From an uncultured Lachnospiraceae bacterium (GTDB taxonomy: Bacteria > Bacillota > Clostridia > Lachnospirales > Lachnospiraceae): a stretch of 40,095 bases of DNA. Location: contig CAMAGI010000008.1 in assembly GCA_945833775.1 (NCBI GenBank), positions 1-40,095 of the forward strand, read 5' to 3'. The stretch's first letter is position 1. Every line of letters starts with the position of its first letter. Positions 1 to 7,892 of the stretch are shown here, one piece after another. The notes beneath the pieces were generated by a model. The model was not told the DNA's origin. It worked only from the letters and a program-made list of their open reading frames with translations, and searched no databases. The position numbers and the translations under genes are program-made.

Positions 1-901
1 GCTCATCCCCGATTTCCATCGCAATCTCTTCCAAAAGTTCGCTCAATCCGTCCTGCCCCACGTCAGCACTGCCGATCTCATCGAACAGGTCGCTTCCCGC
101 AGGGATGAGAATAGAGGCAGTCGATTGTCTGGGAATGGCATTGTCTGCCAGCCCCCCCTTGATTGTCACAAGAGCGATCGGGAATTTTCCCGCAATCTGA
201 CGAAGAATCCGCGCCAGAAGGCAATTAGAATTGCCGCGCTCCTTATGAATCTCTGCGCCGGAATGCCCTCCCTGCAGACCATCCACCGTAATCTCACACA
301 GAATTCCCTGCGTCTGTGCACTTTCCACCGGAAGATGTGCTCGAAAACGTGCACCGCCCGCACAGCTGGTGAGAAAAATCCCCTCATCCTCGGAGTCTAG
401 ATTGATCATTCTGGATGCGGTCAGAGAAGAAAGATCAATCCCTCTGGCTCCGTCCATTCCCACCTCTTCATCCACGGTAATAACAACCTCCAGGCGCGGA
501 TGCTTCAGGGAGTCGTCCTCCAAAATTGCCAGCGCATAGGCAACCGCGATACCGTCGTCACCGCCCAGACTGGTACCCTGCGCATAGACGAAATCCCCGT
601 CCACTGCCAGGCGAAGCCCTTCCTTCTCCAGATCCATGTCGCAGTCCGGTTTCTTGACCGCTACCATATCCATATGTCCCTGCAGGATCACGGCAGGCTC
701 GTCTTCATACCCCTCGGACGCCTCCTTTATCAGGATCACATTCTTCCAATCATCCTGAATGTACGCAAGAGAATGTGCCTTTGCAAACTCCACCAGCCAG
801 TTGCTGACCTGCTCCAAATTACCGGAGCCATGGGGAATTCCGGCCATCTCCTCAAAATAGTAAAATACCCTTTCGGGCTTCAAACCTGACAAAACACCCA
901 T
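1..901 (-). CDS. pepD: Aminoacyl-histidine dipeptidase (PepD-like, M20 family), 3' part missing
   Basis: The first 300 codons run off the left edge of the window. The protein opens MGVLSGLKPERVFYYFEEMA and carries the M20 metal-binding signature GHMDMV near residue 80, then GGDDG and a DEEVGMDGA segment that would supply the catalytic base. PepD enzymes are cytosolic di-zinc peptidases that cut X-His dipeptides and other short peptides. The ATG at 899-901 is preceded by GGAGG at good spacing, which fixes the start. It follows the tRNA terminator, so it probably has its own promoter, but I could not identify a convincing one between 902 and 978. Family assignment is strong; the exact substrate is inferred. 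Confidence 0.9.
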   Translation of the reverse strand, partial: MGVLSGLKPERVFYYFEEMAGIPHGSGNLEQVSNWLVEFAKAHSLAYIQDDWKNVILIKEASEGYEDEPAVILQGHMDMVAVKKPDCDMDLEKEGLRLAVDGDFVYAQGTSLGGDDGIAVAYALAILEDDSLKHPRLEVVITVDEEVGMDGARGIDLSSLTASRMINLDSEDEGIFLTSCAGGARFRAHLPVESAQTQGILCEITVDGLQGGHSGAEIHKERGNSNCLLARILRQIAGKFPIALVTIKGGLADNAIPRQSTASILIPAGSDLFDEIGSADVGQDGLSELLEEIAMEIGDE

Positions 902-977
902 TTTCGTCCTCCAAACGCTTCCCCGATCGGGGTCTTTTCATGATACGCGCCGCAAGGCAGCCGTACCTCTTCCTGCA

Positions 978-1007
978 AAGGAAAAGAGGAAGTCATCGAC
1001 TTCCTCT
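978..1007 (-). terminator. Intrinsic terminator of the tRNA operon
   Basis: A perfect 10-bp stem (985-994 with 998-1007, 3-nt loop) lies just after the tRNA-Asn gene on the minus strand and is followed by a short T-run. It separates the tRNA transcript from pepD. Confidence 0.8.
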
Positions 1008-1012
1008 CACAG

Positions 1013-1084
1013 CTCCCCGAGTAGGGCTCGAACCTACAACAACTCGGTTAACAGCCGAGTGCTCTACCATTGAGCTATCGAGGA
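1013..1084 (-). tRNA. tRNA-Asn (GTT)
   Basis: The minus strand folds into a full cloverleaf. The acceptor stem pairs TCCTCGA with TCGGGGA, the anticodon loop is CTGTTAA with anticodon GTT, and the T-loop GTTCGAG is present. The discriminator base is G, and the 3' CCA is not encoded (CTG follows), so it must be added by the CCA-adding enzyme. It is the second gene of a two-tRNA transcript. Confidence 0.97.
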
Positions 1085-1125
1085 ATACCAATACAATTTA
1101 TGCAGATTGAAAGATCTCAATCTCA

Positions 1126-1196
1126 AGCAGGATACGGGAATCGAACCCGCCTCCTCAGCTTGGGAAGCTGATATACTACCGATGTACTAATCCTGC
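1126..1196 (-). tRNA. tRNA-Gly (CCC)
   Basis: The acceptor stem pairs GCAGGAT with ATCCTGC. The anticodon stem TCAGC/GCTGA encloses loop TTCCCAA, giving anticodon CCC, which reads GGG codons. The T-arm GTTCGATTC is present. The CCA end is not encoded. It starts 10 nt after a strong -10 box, so it is the first gene of the tRNA transcript. Confidence 0.97.
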
Positions 1197-1205
1197 ACTA
1201 AAAGA

Positions 1206-1233
1206 ATTATATCACATTTATTTCCAAAATCAA
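1206..1233 (-). promoter_or_regulatory. Sigma-A promoter of the tRNA pair
   Basis: On the minus strand TTGATT (1228-1233) and TATAAT (1206-1211) are separated by 16 nt and lie immediately upstream of tRNA-Gly. Confidence 0.8.
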
Positions 1234-1258
1234 GAGTTTCTATTCACGACACACAACT

Positions 1259-1717
1259 TTACATCGGATGCACATCCACCGAAACCAGCTTCTCCCCCTC
1301 ATAACACAGTTTTATGGAAAAGAACGGTCGATCCTCAAGCAGCATTTTCAGGAATATCCGGTCCCCCTCCCAGATGTTTAAGGACAGCACATCCTCCCTG
1401 GCAATCCAGCAAAGCTGACCTTCGTCACACGCACACACCTCTCCCGTAAAGCCGGTAGCTGTAAACAGATGCATATATTCTGTTCCCCATTCATCGGAGA
1501 CAAAAGTGACAATTCCCCGGAAACGGTACTCGGTGAGCGTTAATCCGGTCTCCTCGAAGACTTCGCGAAGCAGACAATCCTCAGGGCTCTCCCCCTCTTC
1601 AAACTTGCCTCCCACGCCGATCCACTTTCCGCTGTTTTCATCAACCGCCTTCTTGTTGCGCAAAAGCATCAGGTATTTCCCGTCTTTTTCAATATAGCAA
1701 AGTGTTGTGTTTTTCAT
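1259..1717 (-). CDS. NUDIX hydrolase, MutT/8-oxo-dGTP diphosphatase-like
   Basis: This 152-residue protein has a complete Nudix box: a GGKFEEGESPEDCLL segment running into REVFEETGL, which matches G-x5-E-x7-REU-x-E-E-x-G-U. Such enzymes hydrolyse nucleoside diphosphates linked to another moiety, using Mg2+ held by the REVFEE glutamates. Proteins of this size that open with MKNTTLCYIEKDGKYLML are usually annotated as 8-oxo-dGTP diphosphatases, but the true substrate cannot be read from sequence. The start has the ribosome site AGAGGAAAGCG. It lies 11 nt after the small gene upstream, so the two are probably cotranscribed. Confidence 0.9.
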   Translation of the reverse strand: MKNTTLCYIEKDGKYLMLLRNKKAVDENSGKWIGVGGKFEEGESPEDCLLREVFEETGLTLTEYRFRGIVTFVSDEWGTEYMHLFTATGFTGEVCACDEGQLCWIAREDVLSLNIWEGDRIFLKMLLEDRPFFSIKLCYEGEKLVSVDVHPM

Positions 1718-1728
1718 CGCTTTCCTCT

Positions 1729-1962
1729 CTACATGGCGAGATTCTTAAGCTCCTCCACAAGTTCCAGATCGGATGCAAGAACCTTCATGTTGGCTTCGAT
1801 AGGTTCTTCACCGGGTCGGATGACACGCATCTCGATCACCGTTCCCTCGGGCAAACCACCGTGCAGGAATACCGCATTGATAAATGCGACAAACTTGGGA
1901 TGATTGCTTTCAAATTTATTTTTGAGATTCAGAAGCTTCATCATGGAAGCAGGATTCATCAT
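1729..1962 (-). CDS. Small conserved-looking hypothetical protein (77 aa)
   Basis: The protein begins MNPASMMKLLNLKNKFESNH (after one extra Met) and contains an EMRVIRPGEEPIEANMKV stretch near its end. I do not recognise a named domain. A GGAGG 8 nt upstream of the ATG at 1960-1962 favours this start over in-frame ATGs further upstream; one of those (1966-1968) lies against the ribosome site. It sits between the rplT terminator and the NUDIX gene with no visible promoter, so it probably depends on read-through from the infC operon. Predicted soluble, with no signal peptide or membrane segment. Confidence 0.75.
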   Translation of the reverse strand: MMNPASMMKLLNLKNKFESNHPKFVAFINAVFLHGGLPEGTVIEMRVIRPGEEPIEANMKVLASDLELVEELKNLAM

Positions 1963-2010
1963 GGTCATCTCCTCCGCTCTCTCTTTTCGACAAATCAGCC
2001 GTTGAAATGT

Positions 2011-2041
2011 ACAAACACCCAGCAGTTTGCACTGCCGGGTG
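2011..2041 (-). terminator. Intrinsic terminator after rplT
   Basis: Stem 2016-2026 with 2031-2041 (11 bp, one G-T wobble, 4-nt loop) is followed on the minus strand by TTTGT. It closes the infC-rpmI-rplT operon. Confidence 0.75.
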
Positions 2042-2069
2042 CGAATTATGTCCAATACCGTTTTACGAC

Positions 2070-2426
2070 TTAAGCAATCTTGCTCTTTGCGAGCTCGGCG
2101 AGGGTCTTGAACCCTTCCGCATCGTTGACTGCCATCTCAGCCAGCATCTTTCTGTTCATGTCAACACCTGCAAGCTTCAGGCCGTACATGAACTTGCTGT
2201 AGGAAAGACCGTTTAATCTTGCTGCCGCATTGATACGTGCGATCCACAGCTGTCTGAACTGACGCTTTCTCTCTTTTCTGCCTGCGTAGGAGCTGGTAAG
2301 TGCTCTCATTACGGACTGCTTTGCCACTCTGTACTGATTGCTTCTTGCTCCTCTGTAGCCCTTTGCAAGCTTTAATACTCGATTATGCTTCTTCTTGGCA
2401 TTCAAGCCACCTTTAATTCTTGCCAT
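2070..2426 (-). CDS. rplT: 50S ribosomal protein L20
   Basis: 118 residues with the typical L20 opening [20 protein letters not shown] and the [14 protein letters not shown] region. L20 binds 23S rRNA early in large-subunit assembly. In low-GC Firmicutes it also binds the leader of its own operon and promotes premature termination. The leader found upstream of infC in this window fits that model. It is the last gene of infC-rpmI-rplT, 25 nt after rpmI, and is followed by an intrinsic terminator. Confidence 0.98.
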   Translation of the reverse strand: MARIKGGLNAKKKHNRVLKLAKGYRGARSNQYRVAKQSVMRALTSSYAGRKERKRQFRQLWIARINAAARLNGLSYSKFMYGLKLAGVDMNRKMLAEMAVNDAEGFKTLAELAKSKIA

Positions 2427-2451
2427 TTCTTATTTCCTCCTCGATCCTGAC

Positions 2452-2649
2452 TTATAAATAGGGTAAAATCTTCTTCATGTTCTTTACATTTGTTGCATCC
2501 GTGATTGCGGGCTTTCTCAGATTACGCTTGTTCTTCGTAGTCTTCTTGGTCAGGATGTGGCGCTTGTAAGCCTTGTTTCTCTTCAGTTTACCGGTACCGG
2601 TTACTTTAAAACGCTTAGCAGCTGCTCTGCTTGTCTTCATTTTGGGCAT
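2452..2649 (-). CDS. rpmI: 50S ribosomal protein L35
   Basis: 65 residues, very basic, opening [20 protein letters not shown], as is usual for L35. It lies between infC and rplT in the universal order and has a good AGGAGG ribosome site. Full length for the family. Confidence 0.98.
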   Translation of the reverse strand: MPKMKTSRAAAKRFKVTGTGKLKRNKAYKRHILTKKTTKNKRNLRKPAITDATNVKNMKKILPYL

Positions 2650-2751
2650 ATCTGTTTCCTCCTAGTATTCATAAAATCTATTTCGCCGCGAAACCAGTCA
2701 CGGCAGTGATGCACATGGGCAATGATCTCTCACTCTCCCGGTGCCTGCATC

Positions 2752-3258
2752 CTATTTCTTCTCAGCCAGAAACATCGTCATGCTGCGGCCTTCCACCTTG
2801 GGTGCCTTCTCAACAACTGCAATGTCTGACAGACTCTCAGCGATATCATCAAGGATATGCTTGCTGTTATTCATATGGGCCATCTCACGTCCGCGGAAAC
2901 GGAGTGTTATCTTCACCCTGTCTCCCTTGGAAAGAAACTTTCTGGCCGCGTTGACTTTTGTGTTCAGGTCGTTGGTATCGATGTTGGGAGAAAGACGAAT
3001 CTCTTTAATCTCGATGACCTTCTGCTTCTTGCGCGCTTCCTTCTCCTTGCGCAGCTGCTCATACTTGTATTTACCATAATCAACAATCTTGCAAACGGGC
3101 GGCGTTGCTGTCGGTGCAATCTTTACAAGATCAAGTCCGGCCTCATCTGCCAATCTCTGTGCTTCTCTGGAAGACATAACTCCCAACATTTCACCGTTTT
3201 CCCCGATCAGACGTACTTCCTTGTCTCTGATCTGCTCGTTAATCATTAAGTCGCTAAT
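2752..3258 (-). CDS. infC: Translation initiation factor IF-3, probable ATT start
   Basis: IF-3 binds the 30S subunit, checks the start codon-initiator tRNA pairing and prevents premature 50S joining. The protein contains MINEQIRDKEVRLIGENGE, the linker rich in Lys/Arg/Glu around residues 75-85, and the C-terminal RFRGREMAH segment. The best ribosome site, GGGAGGG, lies 7 nt upstream of an ATT codon (3256-3258) that opens the frame ISDLMINEQIR, giving about 168 residues. An upstream ATG in the same frame overlaps that ribosome site, and the ATG at 3246 is too far from it. IF-3 genes of many bacteria start with ATT, which makes the gene self-regulated because IF-3 discriminates against such starts. 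Confidence 0.95.
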   Translation of the reverse strand: MSDLMINEQIRDKEVRLIGENGEMLGVMSSREAQRLADEAGLDLVKIAPTATPPVCKIVDYGKYKYEQLRKEKEARKKQKVIEIKEIRLSPNIDTNDLNTKVNAARKFLSKGDRVKITLRFRGREMAHMNNSKHILDDIAESLSDIAVVEKAPKVEGRSMTMFLAEKK

Positions 3259-3436
3259 TGCTTTACCCTCCCTAGGCATAAAAAAATGGACAGCATTGCC
3301 ATCCACTCAGATTCCCGCATGAAACAGCCGTGTCAACACAGCTTCCCCCGCAAAAATATGAACACTTACAAGCCCGATTGCCGTAAGGTGAGAGTGGATA
3401 CTCTGCTTGGTTGTATGTATGTGACTCATCACACAC
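3259..3436 (-). promoter_or_regulatory. L20-type leader with transcription attenuator upstream of infC
   Basis: The untranslated leader ends with an intrinsic terminator: an 8-bp stem (3298-3305 with 3287-3294, 3-nt loop, two G-T pairs) followed by seven T (3280-3286), just before the infC ribosome site. Its 5' arm lies in GAGTGGAT (minus strand, 3301-3308). That octamer is perfectly complementary to ATCCACTC at 3392-3399, so a mutually exclusive antiterminator can form. A CTTAC/GTAAG stem sits between the two. In Firmicutes L20 binds such leaders and favours termination; the match to that RNA family is inferred from position and architecture. Confidence 0.75.
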
Positions 3437-3442
3437 TTGTGA

Positions 3443-3471
3443 ATACTAACACATCACAAGCAATGTGTCAA
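3443..3471 (-). promoter_or_regulatory. Sigma-A promoter of infC-rpmI-rplT
   Basis: Minus strand TTGACA (3466-3471), 17-nt spacer, TAGTAT (3443-3448). The consensus -35 and ideal spacing make this one of the strongest promoters in the window. It lies just beyond the stop of the HAD gene. Confidence 0.85.
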
Positions 3472-3483
3472 CAACTTTTTCTA

Positions 3484-4269
3484 TCATATCACCTTCAGCC
3501 ATTTTAAAGCCCTTTCAATCCCGTCCTCCTCCACCGTGGCCGTCACATAGTCCGCCGCTGCCTTTACCTCGGCTGTGGCGTTGCCCATGGCAATACCGAT
3601 GTCTGCCGCTCTCAGCATTGCAATATCGTTCGTGCTGTCTCCGATGGCTGCAATGCGGAGGTTCGGATCGCCGATCTGCTCAGCCAGAAGCTTCATGGAA
3701 CCGGCTTTGGAAAAACCCTTCGGAGTCATCTCATAAAAGCCCTCTCCGCGGTCCACACAATCCAAAAGATCGGCGTATTCCCGCAGAAAACAACTCATAT
3801 TTTCCCCCGTCTGCGCGTAGCAGTAAAATTTGTCAAACCGACCGGGAGCCTCTTCATAGCTGCGATAATCCAGTGCATCGAAACGATGGATGAAATTGCG
3901 AAAGACATCCGTAAAAATACGCTCGTCGCAGTCTCTGAAATTGTCCGTCCCGCCTTCTAAAACCGCATCGATCCGATACCGGTAGAGCCCGTCCAGAATG
4001 CGGTGTGCTTCCTCCTTTGTAAAGGTCTTATGGAGAAGAACCTTTCCCCCGTACACAATCATCGTTCCGCAGCCCATTACGAACCCGTCAAACTCCATGC
4101 CCGGGAACATTTCCTTCCGTACCAGTTTTCTGCTTCTTCCGGTATTGATCACACACCGATGTCCGTTTTCCCGCGCTCTTTTTATCGCACGCACGGCACT
4201 CTCCGGGATGGTATGTGTATTTTCGTCAATCAGCGTTCCGTCTATATCAAAGAATATCAGCATTTTCAT
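3484..4269 (-). CDS. Cof-type HAD-superfamily phosphatase
   Basis: 261 residues. Motif I FFDIDGTLID is at the N-terminus (nucleophile and acid/base Asp), motif II INTGRSRK is near residue 40, and the C-terminal GDSTNDIAMLRAADIGIAMG supplies motifs III/IV. The length and the C2 cap between motifs II and III fit Cof/YidA-like sugar-phosphate or flavin phosphatases of the cytosol. The substrate cannot be assigned. The start MKMLIFF has no strong ribosome site, and the next Met is two codons in. It follows a terminator hairpin that separates it from the DUF1540 gene. Confidence 0.92.
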   Translation of the reverse strand: MKMLIFFDIDGTLIDENTHTIPESAVRAIKRARENGHRCVINTGRSRKLVRKEMFPGMEFDGFVMGCGTMIVYGGKVLLHKTFTKEEAHRILDGLYRYRIDAVLEGGTDNFRDCDERIFTDVFRNFIHRFDALDYRSYEEAPGRFDKFYCYAQTGENMSCFLREYADLLDCVDRGEGFYEMTPKGFSKAGSMKLLAEQIGDPNLRIAAIGDSTNDIAMLRAADIGIAMGNATAEVKAAADYVTATVEEDGIERALKWLKVI

Positions 4270-4274
4270 TTCAC

Positions 4275-4305
4275 AAGAAAAGCCTGTCGAAGTCCGGCAG
4301 GCTTT
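4275..4305 (-). terminator. Intrinsic terminator between the DUF1540 and HAD genes
   Basis: AAAGCCTGTC (4279-4288) pairs with GGCAGGCTTT (4296-4305) with one wobble, and on the minus strand TTTTCTT follows. The A/T-flanked stem could act in both directions. Confidence 0.75.
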
Positions 4306-4315
4306 ACCACTCCTC

Positions 4316-4633
4316 TTAACGCTCTGTAAATGTGGCGCACTCCGTACCTTTGCAGTCGCAGGCTCCGCAGCCCTGAATGTCCACGCGCTGCGCCGTACAT
4401 TTGTAGTTGCTGTTGTAGCGACACTTCACCGCTTCGCAATCAATGCTGATCGTACTGCTGGGATGGTTGATCGCACTGGTAAATGCATCGTGATCCCCCC
4501 TCTGAGAAAAGCTCTCGCAACAGGTGTCACAGCAGTCACAGGCATGCTTGCCGCCCACCATGATGTCTCCCTTGGAGCAGTAATGCTCCTCATTGTAGGT
4601 ACAATTCTCCACACTACATCTTAATTCTGCCAT
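4316..4633 (-). CDS. Cys-rich protein with two DUF1540 domains
   Basis: 105 residues beginning MAELRCSVENCTYNEEHYC, with AGGAGG just upstream; an in-frame upstream ATG is ignored because it has no ribosome site. Two copies of the DUF1540 pattern are visible: C-x4-C-x-YN-x4-C near the N-terminus and again as CEAVKCRYNSNYKC in the second half. Each copy is followed by a Cys cluster (CDCCDTCC; CGACDCKGTEC). The family is small, common in Clostridia and of unknown function; the spaced cysteines suggest metal binding. No signal peptide. Confidence 0.88.
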   Translation of the reverse strand: MAELRCSVENCTYNEEHYCSKGDIMVGGKHACDCCDTCCESFSQRGDHDAFTSAINHPSSTISIDCEAVKCRYNSNYKCTAQRVDIQGCGACDCKGTECATFTER

Positions 4634-4759
4634 ATCTGACCTCCTTCTACGGCTTTTGCTCTCAAAAGTTGATCCGGCACTATACAAAATGCCGGGTCAT
4701 CCTTTTGGGACGCCGCATGAATAGTATGTCATCAATGCAGATTTTTTATTCATGAAAAA

Positions 4760-6718
4760 TTATTTGGACTCTTCCACGATTACCTTACGGATTTCCTTGG
4801 TGCGAATCTCCTCGCTGATCTGTTCGATGAACTCCTTGAGGGGCTTTGTGCCTTCATCTCCCGCAAAACGGCTGCGCACGGATACAAGGCCTTCCTCCGC
4901 CTCCTTTTGCCCTACTACGATCATGTACGGAACTCTCGCATTTCTTGCCTCACGGATCTTAAAGCCAATCTTCTCGGAGCGGGAATCGGTGGTCACAAGG
5001 ATACCGTTCTTCTTCAACTCTTTCTCAACCTCGGCGGCATAATCCGAAAACTTCTCGGAGATGGGCAGGATGCGTACCTGCTCGGGGCACAGCCAGGTGG
5101 GGAATTTGCCCTCGTACTTCTCGATCAGCCATGCAAGGGTTCTCTCGTAGCACCCCATGGAGGTTCTGTGAATGATGTAAGGACGAACCTTATCACCGTT
5201 CTGGTCGATATAGTACATATCATACTGTGCAGCCAGAAGCGCATCCCACTGAATGGTAATCATGGTATCTTCCTTGCCGTACACATTCTTGGTATTGATG
5301 TCAACCTTGGGACCGTAAAAAGCAGCTTCTCCCACATCCTCCGTGAACTCGATGTTCAGTTCGGTCAGAATCCTGCGAATGTTTCCCTCGGTCTCCTCCC
5401 ACACCTCGGGCTCTCCGATGTACTTCTCGCGGTTGGAGGGATCCCACTTGGAAAGATGATACGTTACGTCCTCCTCGACACCCAGAACCGTGAGCACATA
5501 TTTGGCCAGGGCAAGGCAGTTTTTGAACTCCTCCACCATCTGGTCGGGACGAACGATCAGATGTCCCTCGGAGATCGTGAACTGGCGCACACGGGTCAGA
5601 CCATGCATCTCACCGGAATCCTCATTGCGGAACAATGTGGAGGTCTCGCTGTAACGGCAGGGCAGGTCGCGATAGGAATGCTGGGTTGCCTTGTATACAA
5701 AATATTGGAACGGGCAGGTCATGGGACGAAGTGCCATTGCCTCGCTGCTGTCGGGATCGCCCAGAACGAACATACCGTCAAGATAATGATCCCAGTGACC
5801 GGAGAGCTTATACAGATCGCTCTTTGCCATAAGGGGTGTCTTGGTCCGCATATATCCCCACTCGTTGTCCTCCAGATCCTCAATCCATCTCTGCATGGTC
5901 TGGATGATCTTGGCTCCCTTGGGCATGAGCAGCGGAAGTCCCTGACCGATCACATCAACGGTGGTGAACAGCTCCATCTCACGACCCAGCTTGTTGTGAT
6001 CGCGGGTCTTGATGCTGTCGAGAAATGCCAGATACTCCTCCAGCTCTTCCTTCTTGTTGAAGGCAGTACCATAGATGCGCTGCAGCATTGCCTTATTGGA
6101 ATCTCCTCTCCAATATGCGCCGGAGGAAGAAATGAGTTTAAATGCCTTGATTCCCTTAACGCTCATCAGATGCGGTCCTGCACACAAATCCACAAAGCCT
6201 CCCTGATCATAGAAGGAGATCTCCGCATCTTCGGGAAGATCACGGATCAGTTCTACCTTGTAGGGCTCCCCTTTTTCTTCCATGAACTGAATCGCTTCTT
6301 CTCTGGGCATGGTAAATCGCTTGATCGGCGCACCTGCCTTAATAATTTTTTTCATCTCTGCTTCCAATGCATCCAGATCCTCTCTGGAGAAGGGAGCGTG
6401 GTCAAAGTCATAGTAAAAACCGGTATCAATGCTGGGGCCGATGGTCACCTTCGCATCGGGGAACAGACGCTTAACCGCTTCTGCCAGAACGTGGGAGGCG
6501 GTATGACGAATGGTAGCCAGACCTTCCTTGTCGGCAGGGGTACAGATTGCAAGCTCACAATCCCAGTCTACCACCGTGCGCAGATCCACAACCTTGCCGT
6601 CCACCTTTGCACAGCATGCCACGCGGGCCAGGCCCTCACTGATGTCCAGGGCGATGTCATAAACGCTCTTTGCTTCGCAATACTCTTTTACGGAGCCGTC
6701 CTTCAATGTGATTTTCAT
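4760..6718 (-). CDS. thrS: Threonine-tRNA ligase
   Basis: 652 residues from ATG 6716-6718, preceded by AAGGAAGG. Order of domains: N-terminal TGS (MKITLKDGSVKEYCEA), the editing domain with HTASHVL and the later CAGPH, then the class II catalytic core (motif 2 around RYSETSTLFRNEDSG, RVRQFTISEGH) and the C-terminal anticodon-binding domain (PEQVRILPISEKF). It charges tRNA-Thr and edits mis-attached serine. A longer open frame upstream runs into the T-box leader and is not coding. Expression is controlled by that leader. It ends about 125 nt before the DUF1540 start. Confidence 0.98.
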   Translation of the reverse strand: MKITLKDGSVKEYCEAKSVYDIALDISEGLARVACCAKVDGKVVDLRTVVDWDCELAICTPADKEGLATIRHTASHVLAEAVKRLFPDAKVTIGPSIDTGFYYDFDHAPFSREDLDALEAEMKKIIKAGAPIKRFTMPREEAIQFMEEKGEPYKVELIRDLPEDAEISFYDQGGFVDLCAGPHLMSVKGIKAFKLISSSGAYWRGDSNKAMLQRIYGTAFNKKEELEEYLAFLDSIKTRDHNKLGREMELFTTVDVIGQGLPLLMPKGAKIIQTMQRWIEDLEDNEWGYMRTKTPLMAKSDLYKLSGHWDHYLDGMFVLGDPDSSEAMALRPMTCPFQYFVYKATQHSYRDLPCRYSETSTLFRNEDSGEMHGLTRVRQFTISEGHLIVRPDQMVEEFKNCLALAKYVLTVLGVEEDVTYHLSKWDPSNREKYIGEPEVWEETEGNIRRILTELNIEFTEDVGEAAFYGPKVDINTKNVYGKEDTMITIQWDALLAAQYDMYYIDQNGDKVRPYIIHRTSMGCYERTLAWLIEKYEGKFPTWLCPEQVRILPISEKFSDYAAEVEKELKKNGILVTTDSRSEKIGFKIREARNARVPYMIVVGQKEAEEGLVSVRSRFAGDEGTKPLKEFIEQISEEIRTKEIRKVIVEESK

Positions 6719-6762
6719 AAAAAACCTTCCTTTCTTTGCTGCAGGAGATTCTTTCTGCAATG

Positions 6763-7047
6763 AAAAAGTCCCCTGCAATATTTCTATTGCAAGGGACGTA
6801 TCTACGCGGTTCCACCCTTGTTGCCGAATTGAAAGTACTGTCGGTTGCTGTAACACTTCCAACCGTTTTATTCGGCCACTTCATTTGTCCGTAACGGGGA
6901 CTTCCGGGCTGTTTGGTTATCAGCCGCTCCGAGCTGGTCTTCAAGTATGTGTCCGTCAAGTCGTTCGCAGCACCTTCCGAAAAGAAGGACGACTCTCTCT
7001 GAAACTTCTCCACACTCTACTGGTCTCATCAACGCTTTTTCTTATGA
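6763..7047 (-). promoter_or_regulatory. T-box riboswitch controlling thrS
   Basis: The minus strand carries the conserved T-box AGGGTGGAACCGCG (6805-6818), whose bases pair with the free CCA end of uncharged tRNA. Next comes a 13-bp terminator stem (6785-6797 with 6768-6780, GAAA loop) and a T5 run. Stem I occupies roughly 6930-7040. An ACC triplet at 6936-6938, in the context GAAGACCAGC on its 3' side, is the likely specifier codon and matches threonine. When tRNA-Thr is uncharged the antiterminator forms and thrS is expressed. The T-box assignment is firm; the specifier is inferred. Confidence 0.93.
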
Positions 7048-7053
7048 TTGTTT

Positions 7054-7082
7054 ATCATATTCCTTTTTTGCCGAAATGTAAA
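7054..7082 (-). promoter_or_regulatory. Sigma-A promoter of the thrS T-box transcript
   Basis: Minus strand TTTACA (7077-7082), 17-nt spacer, TATGAT (7054-7059), placed directly before the T-box leader. Confidence 0.8.
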
Positions 7083-7107
7083 GTGGAAAATTCACTTTTC
7101 CATCGAT

Positions 7108-7608
7108 TTACTTTTCCATCGTTTCCGTGATATATGCCTCCACAGCATTCTTGGGCATATCCAGTGCAATCGCCAGTTCACCGTACAGATTATCCTCCGC
7201 AATGCGGAAATATTTGGCATCCACCGCGGTCTCCTTACGTCCCATCTCCAGACGCTTCTGCTTACGACGATAGATGGTCTTGATGATTCGAACCCATTCC
7301 TCACACGCATTGGTTTTCATACAGCCGCGATATTCCTGTTCCAGCCGTTTTTCATTGGTGATTGTGATAATCGGAATATCCGCAATTCCTTCGATCAGCC
7401 GTCCGGCCTCCTCACGGCTGAGTACCCGGCGCATGGACTCCTTTGAAGAATCCACAGGCACATACACGGTACTGCCCGTCAGATAGACCGGTTTCAAAAT
7501 ATAGTAGTCACGTTCCTTGTCCGCGCCGGAGATATTCAGCCTGGTAATATCTTCCACCATGCAGACTCCTTTGTTCCCGCAAACAACATACTCACCTTTT
7601 CCAAACAC
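7108..7608 (-). CDS. CarD-like / TRCF RNA-polymerase-interacting regulator
   Basis: 166 residues. The N-terminal half (FGKGEYVVCGNKGVCMVEDI ... YYILKPVY ... STVYVPVD) is the Tudor-like RNA polymerase interaction domain shared by CarD and the transcription-repair coupling factor. The C-terminal half is helical (WVRIIKTIYRRKQKR ... AEDNLYGELAIALDM), like the CarD DNA-binding domain. Such proteins bind the RNAP beta subunit and adjust open-complex stability at promoters. The start is a GTG (7606-7608) with AGGGAG upstream. It has its own promoter and lies just upstream of the thrS control region. Confidence 0.9.
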   Translation of the reverse strand: MFGKGEYVVCGNKGVCMVEDITRLNISGADKERDYYILKPVYLTGSTVYVPVDSSKESMRRVLSREEAGRLIEGIADIPIITITNEKRLEQEYRGCMKTNACEEWVRIIKTIYRRKQKRLEMGRKETAVDAKYFRIAEDNLYGELAIALDMPKNAVEAYITETMEK

Positions 7609-7687
7609 AGAACTCTCCCTTTCTCTTGACTTCTGGCAGACACAAAAGCTGCCGTTTCCAGTGACTATCTACAAAAGTTATATCCTG

Positions 7688-7717
7688 ATTTTAGCAGATT
7701 AAACCCGGAAATGTCAG
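7688..7717 (-). promoter_or_regulatory. Probable promoter of the CarD-like gene
   Basis: Minus strand CTGACA (7712-7717), 18-nt spacer, TAAAAT (7688-7693) with the extended -10 element TGC just before it. The rest of the 284-nt gap between this gene and the GNAT gene shows no other convincing feature. Confidence 0.55.
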
Positions 7718-7892
7718 TCAATTTTCATAAGGAGAGCGATTTTTGTGAATATTGCGCATATGCCTCCCCATCCGCATTGTGCAACTTTGCGCCGTGGCCG
7801 GATCGAACTCTTTACCGATCTTCCGGGTCAGGCGCTTCGCATGCTCCTTCCGGGGTGCCGGCATACGTTGCTTCCGAGGTGCGGCAATATTG

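Noticed and set aside
3259..3306. Upstream ATG start for infC (about 16 extra codons)
   Set aside because: The extension covers the attenuator and the ribosome site and does not resemble IF-3.
4907..6763. 618-codon open frame on the plus strand antisense to thrS
   Set aside because: It mirrors thrS, which is certain from motifs and the T-box; the protein has no recognisable domain and no ribosome site. Same reasoning removes the long antisense frames at 22145-23857, 27826-29022 and 31498-32973.
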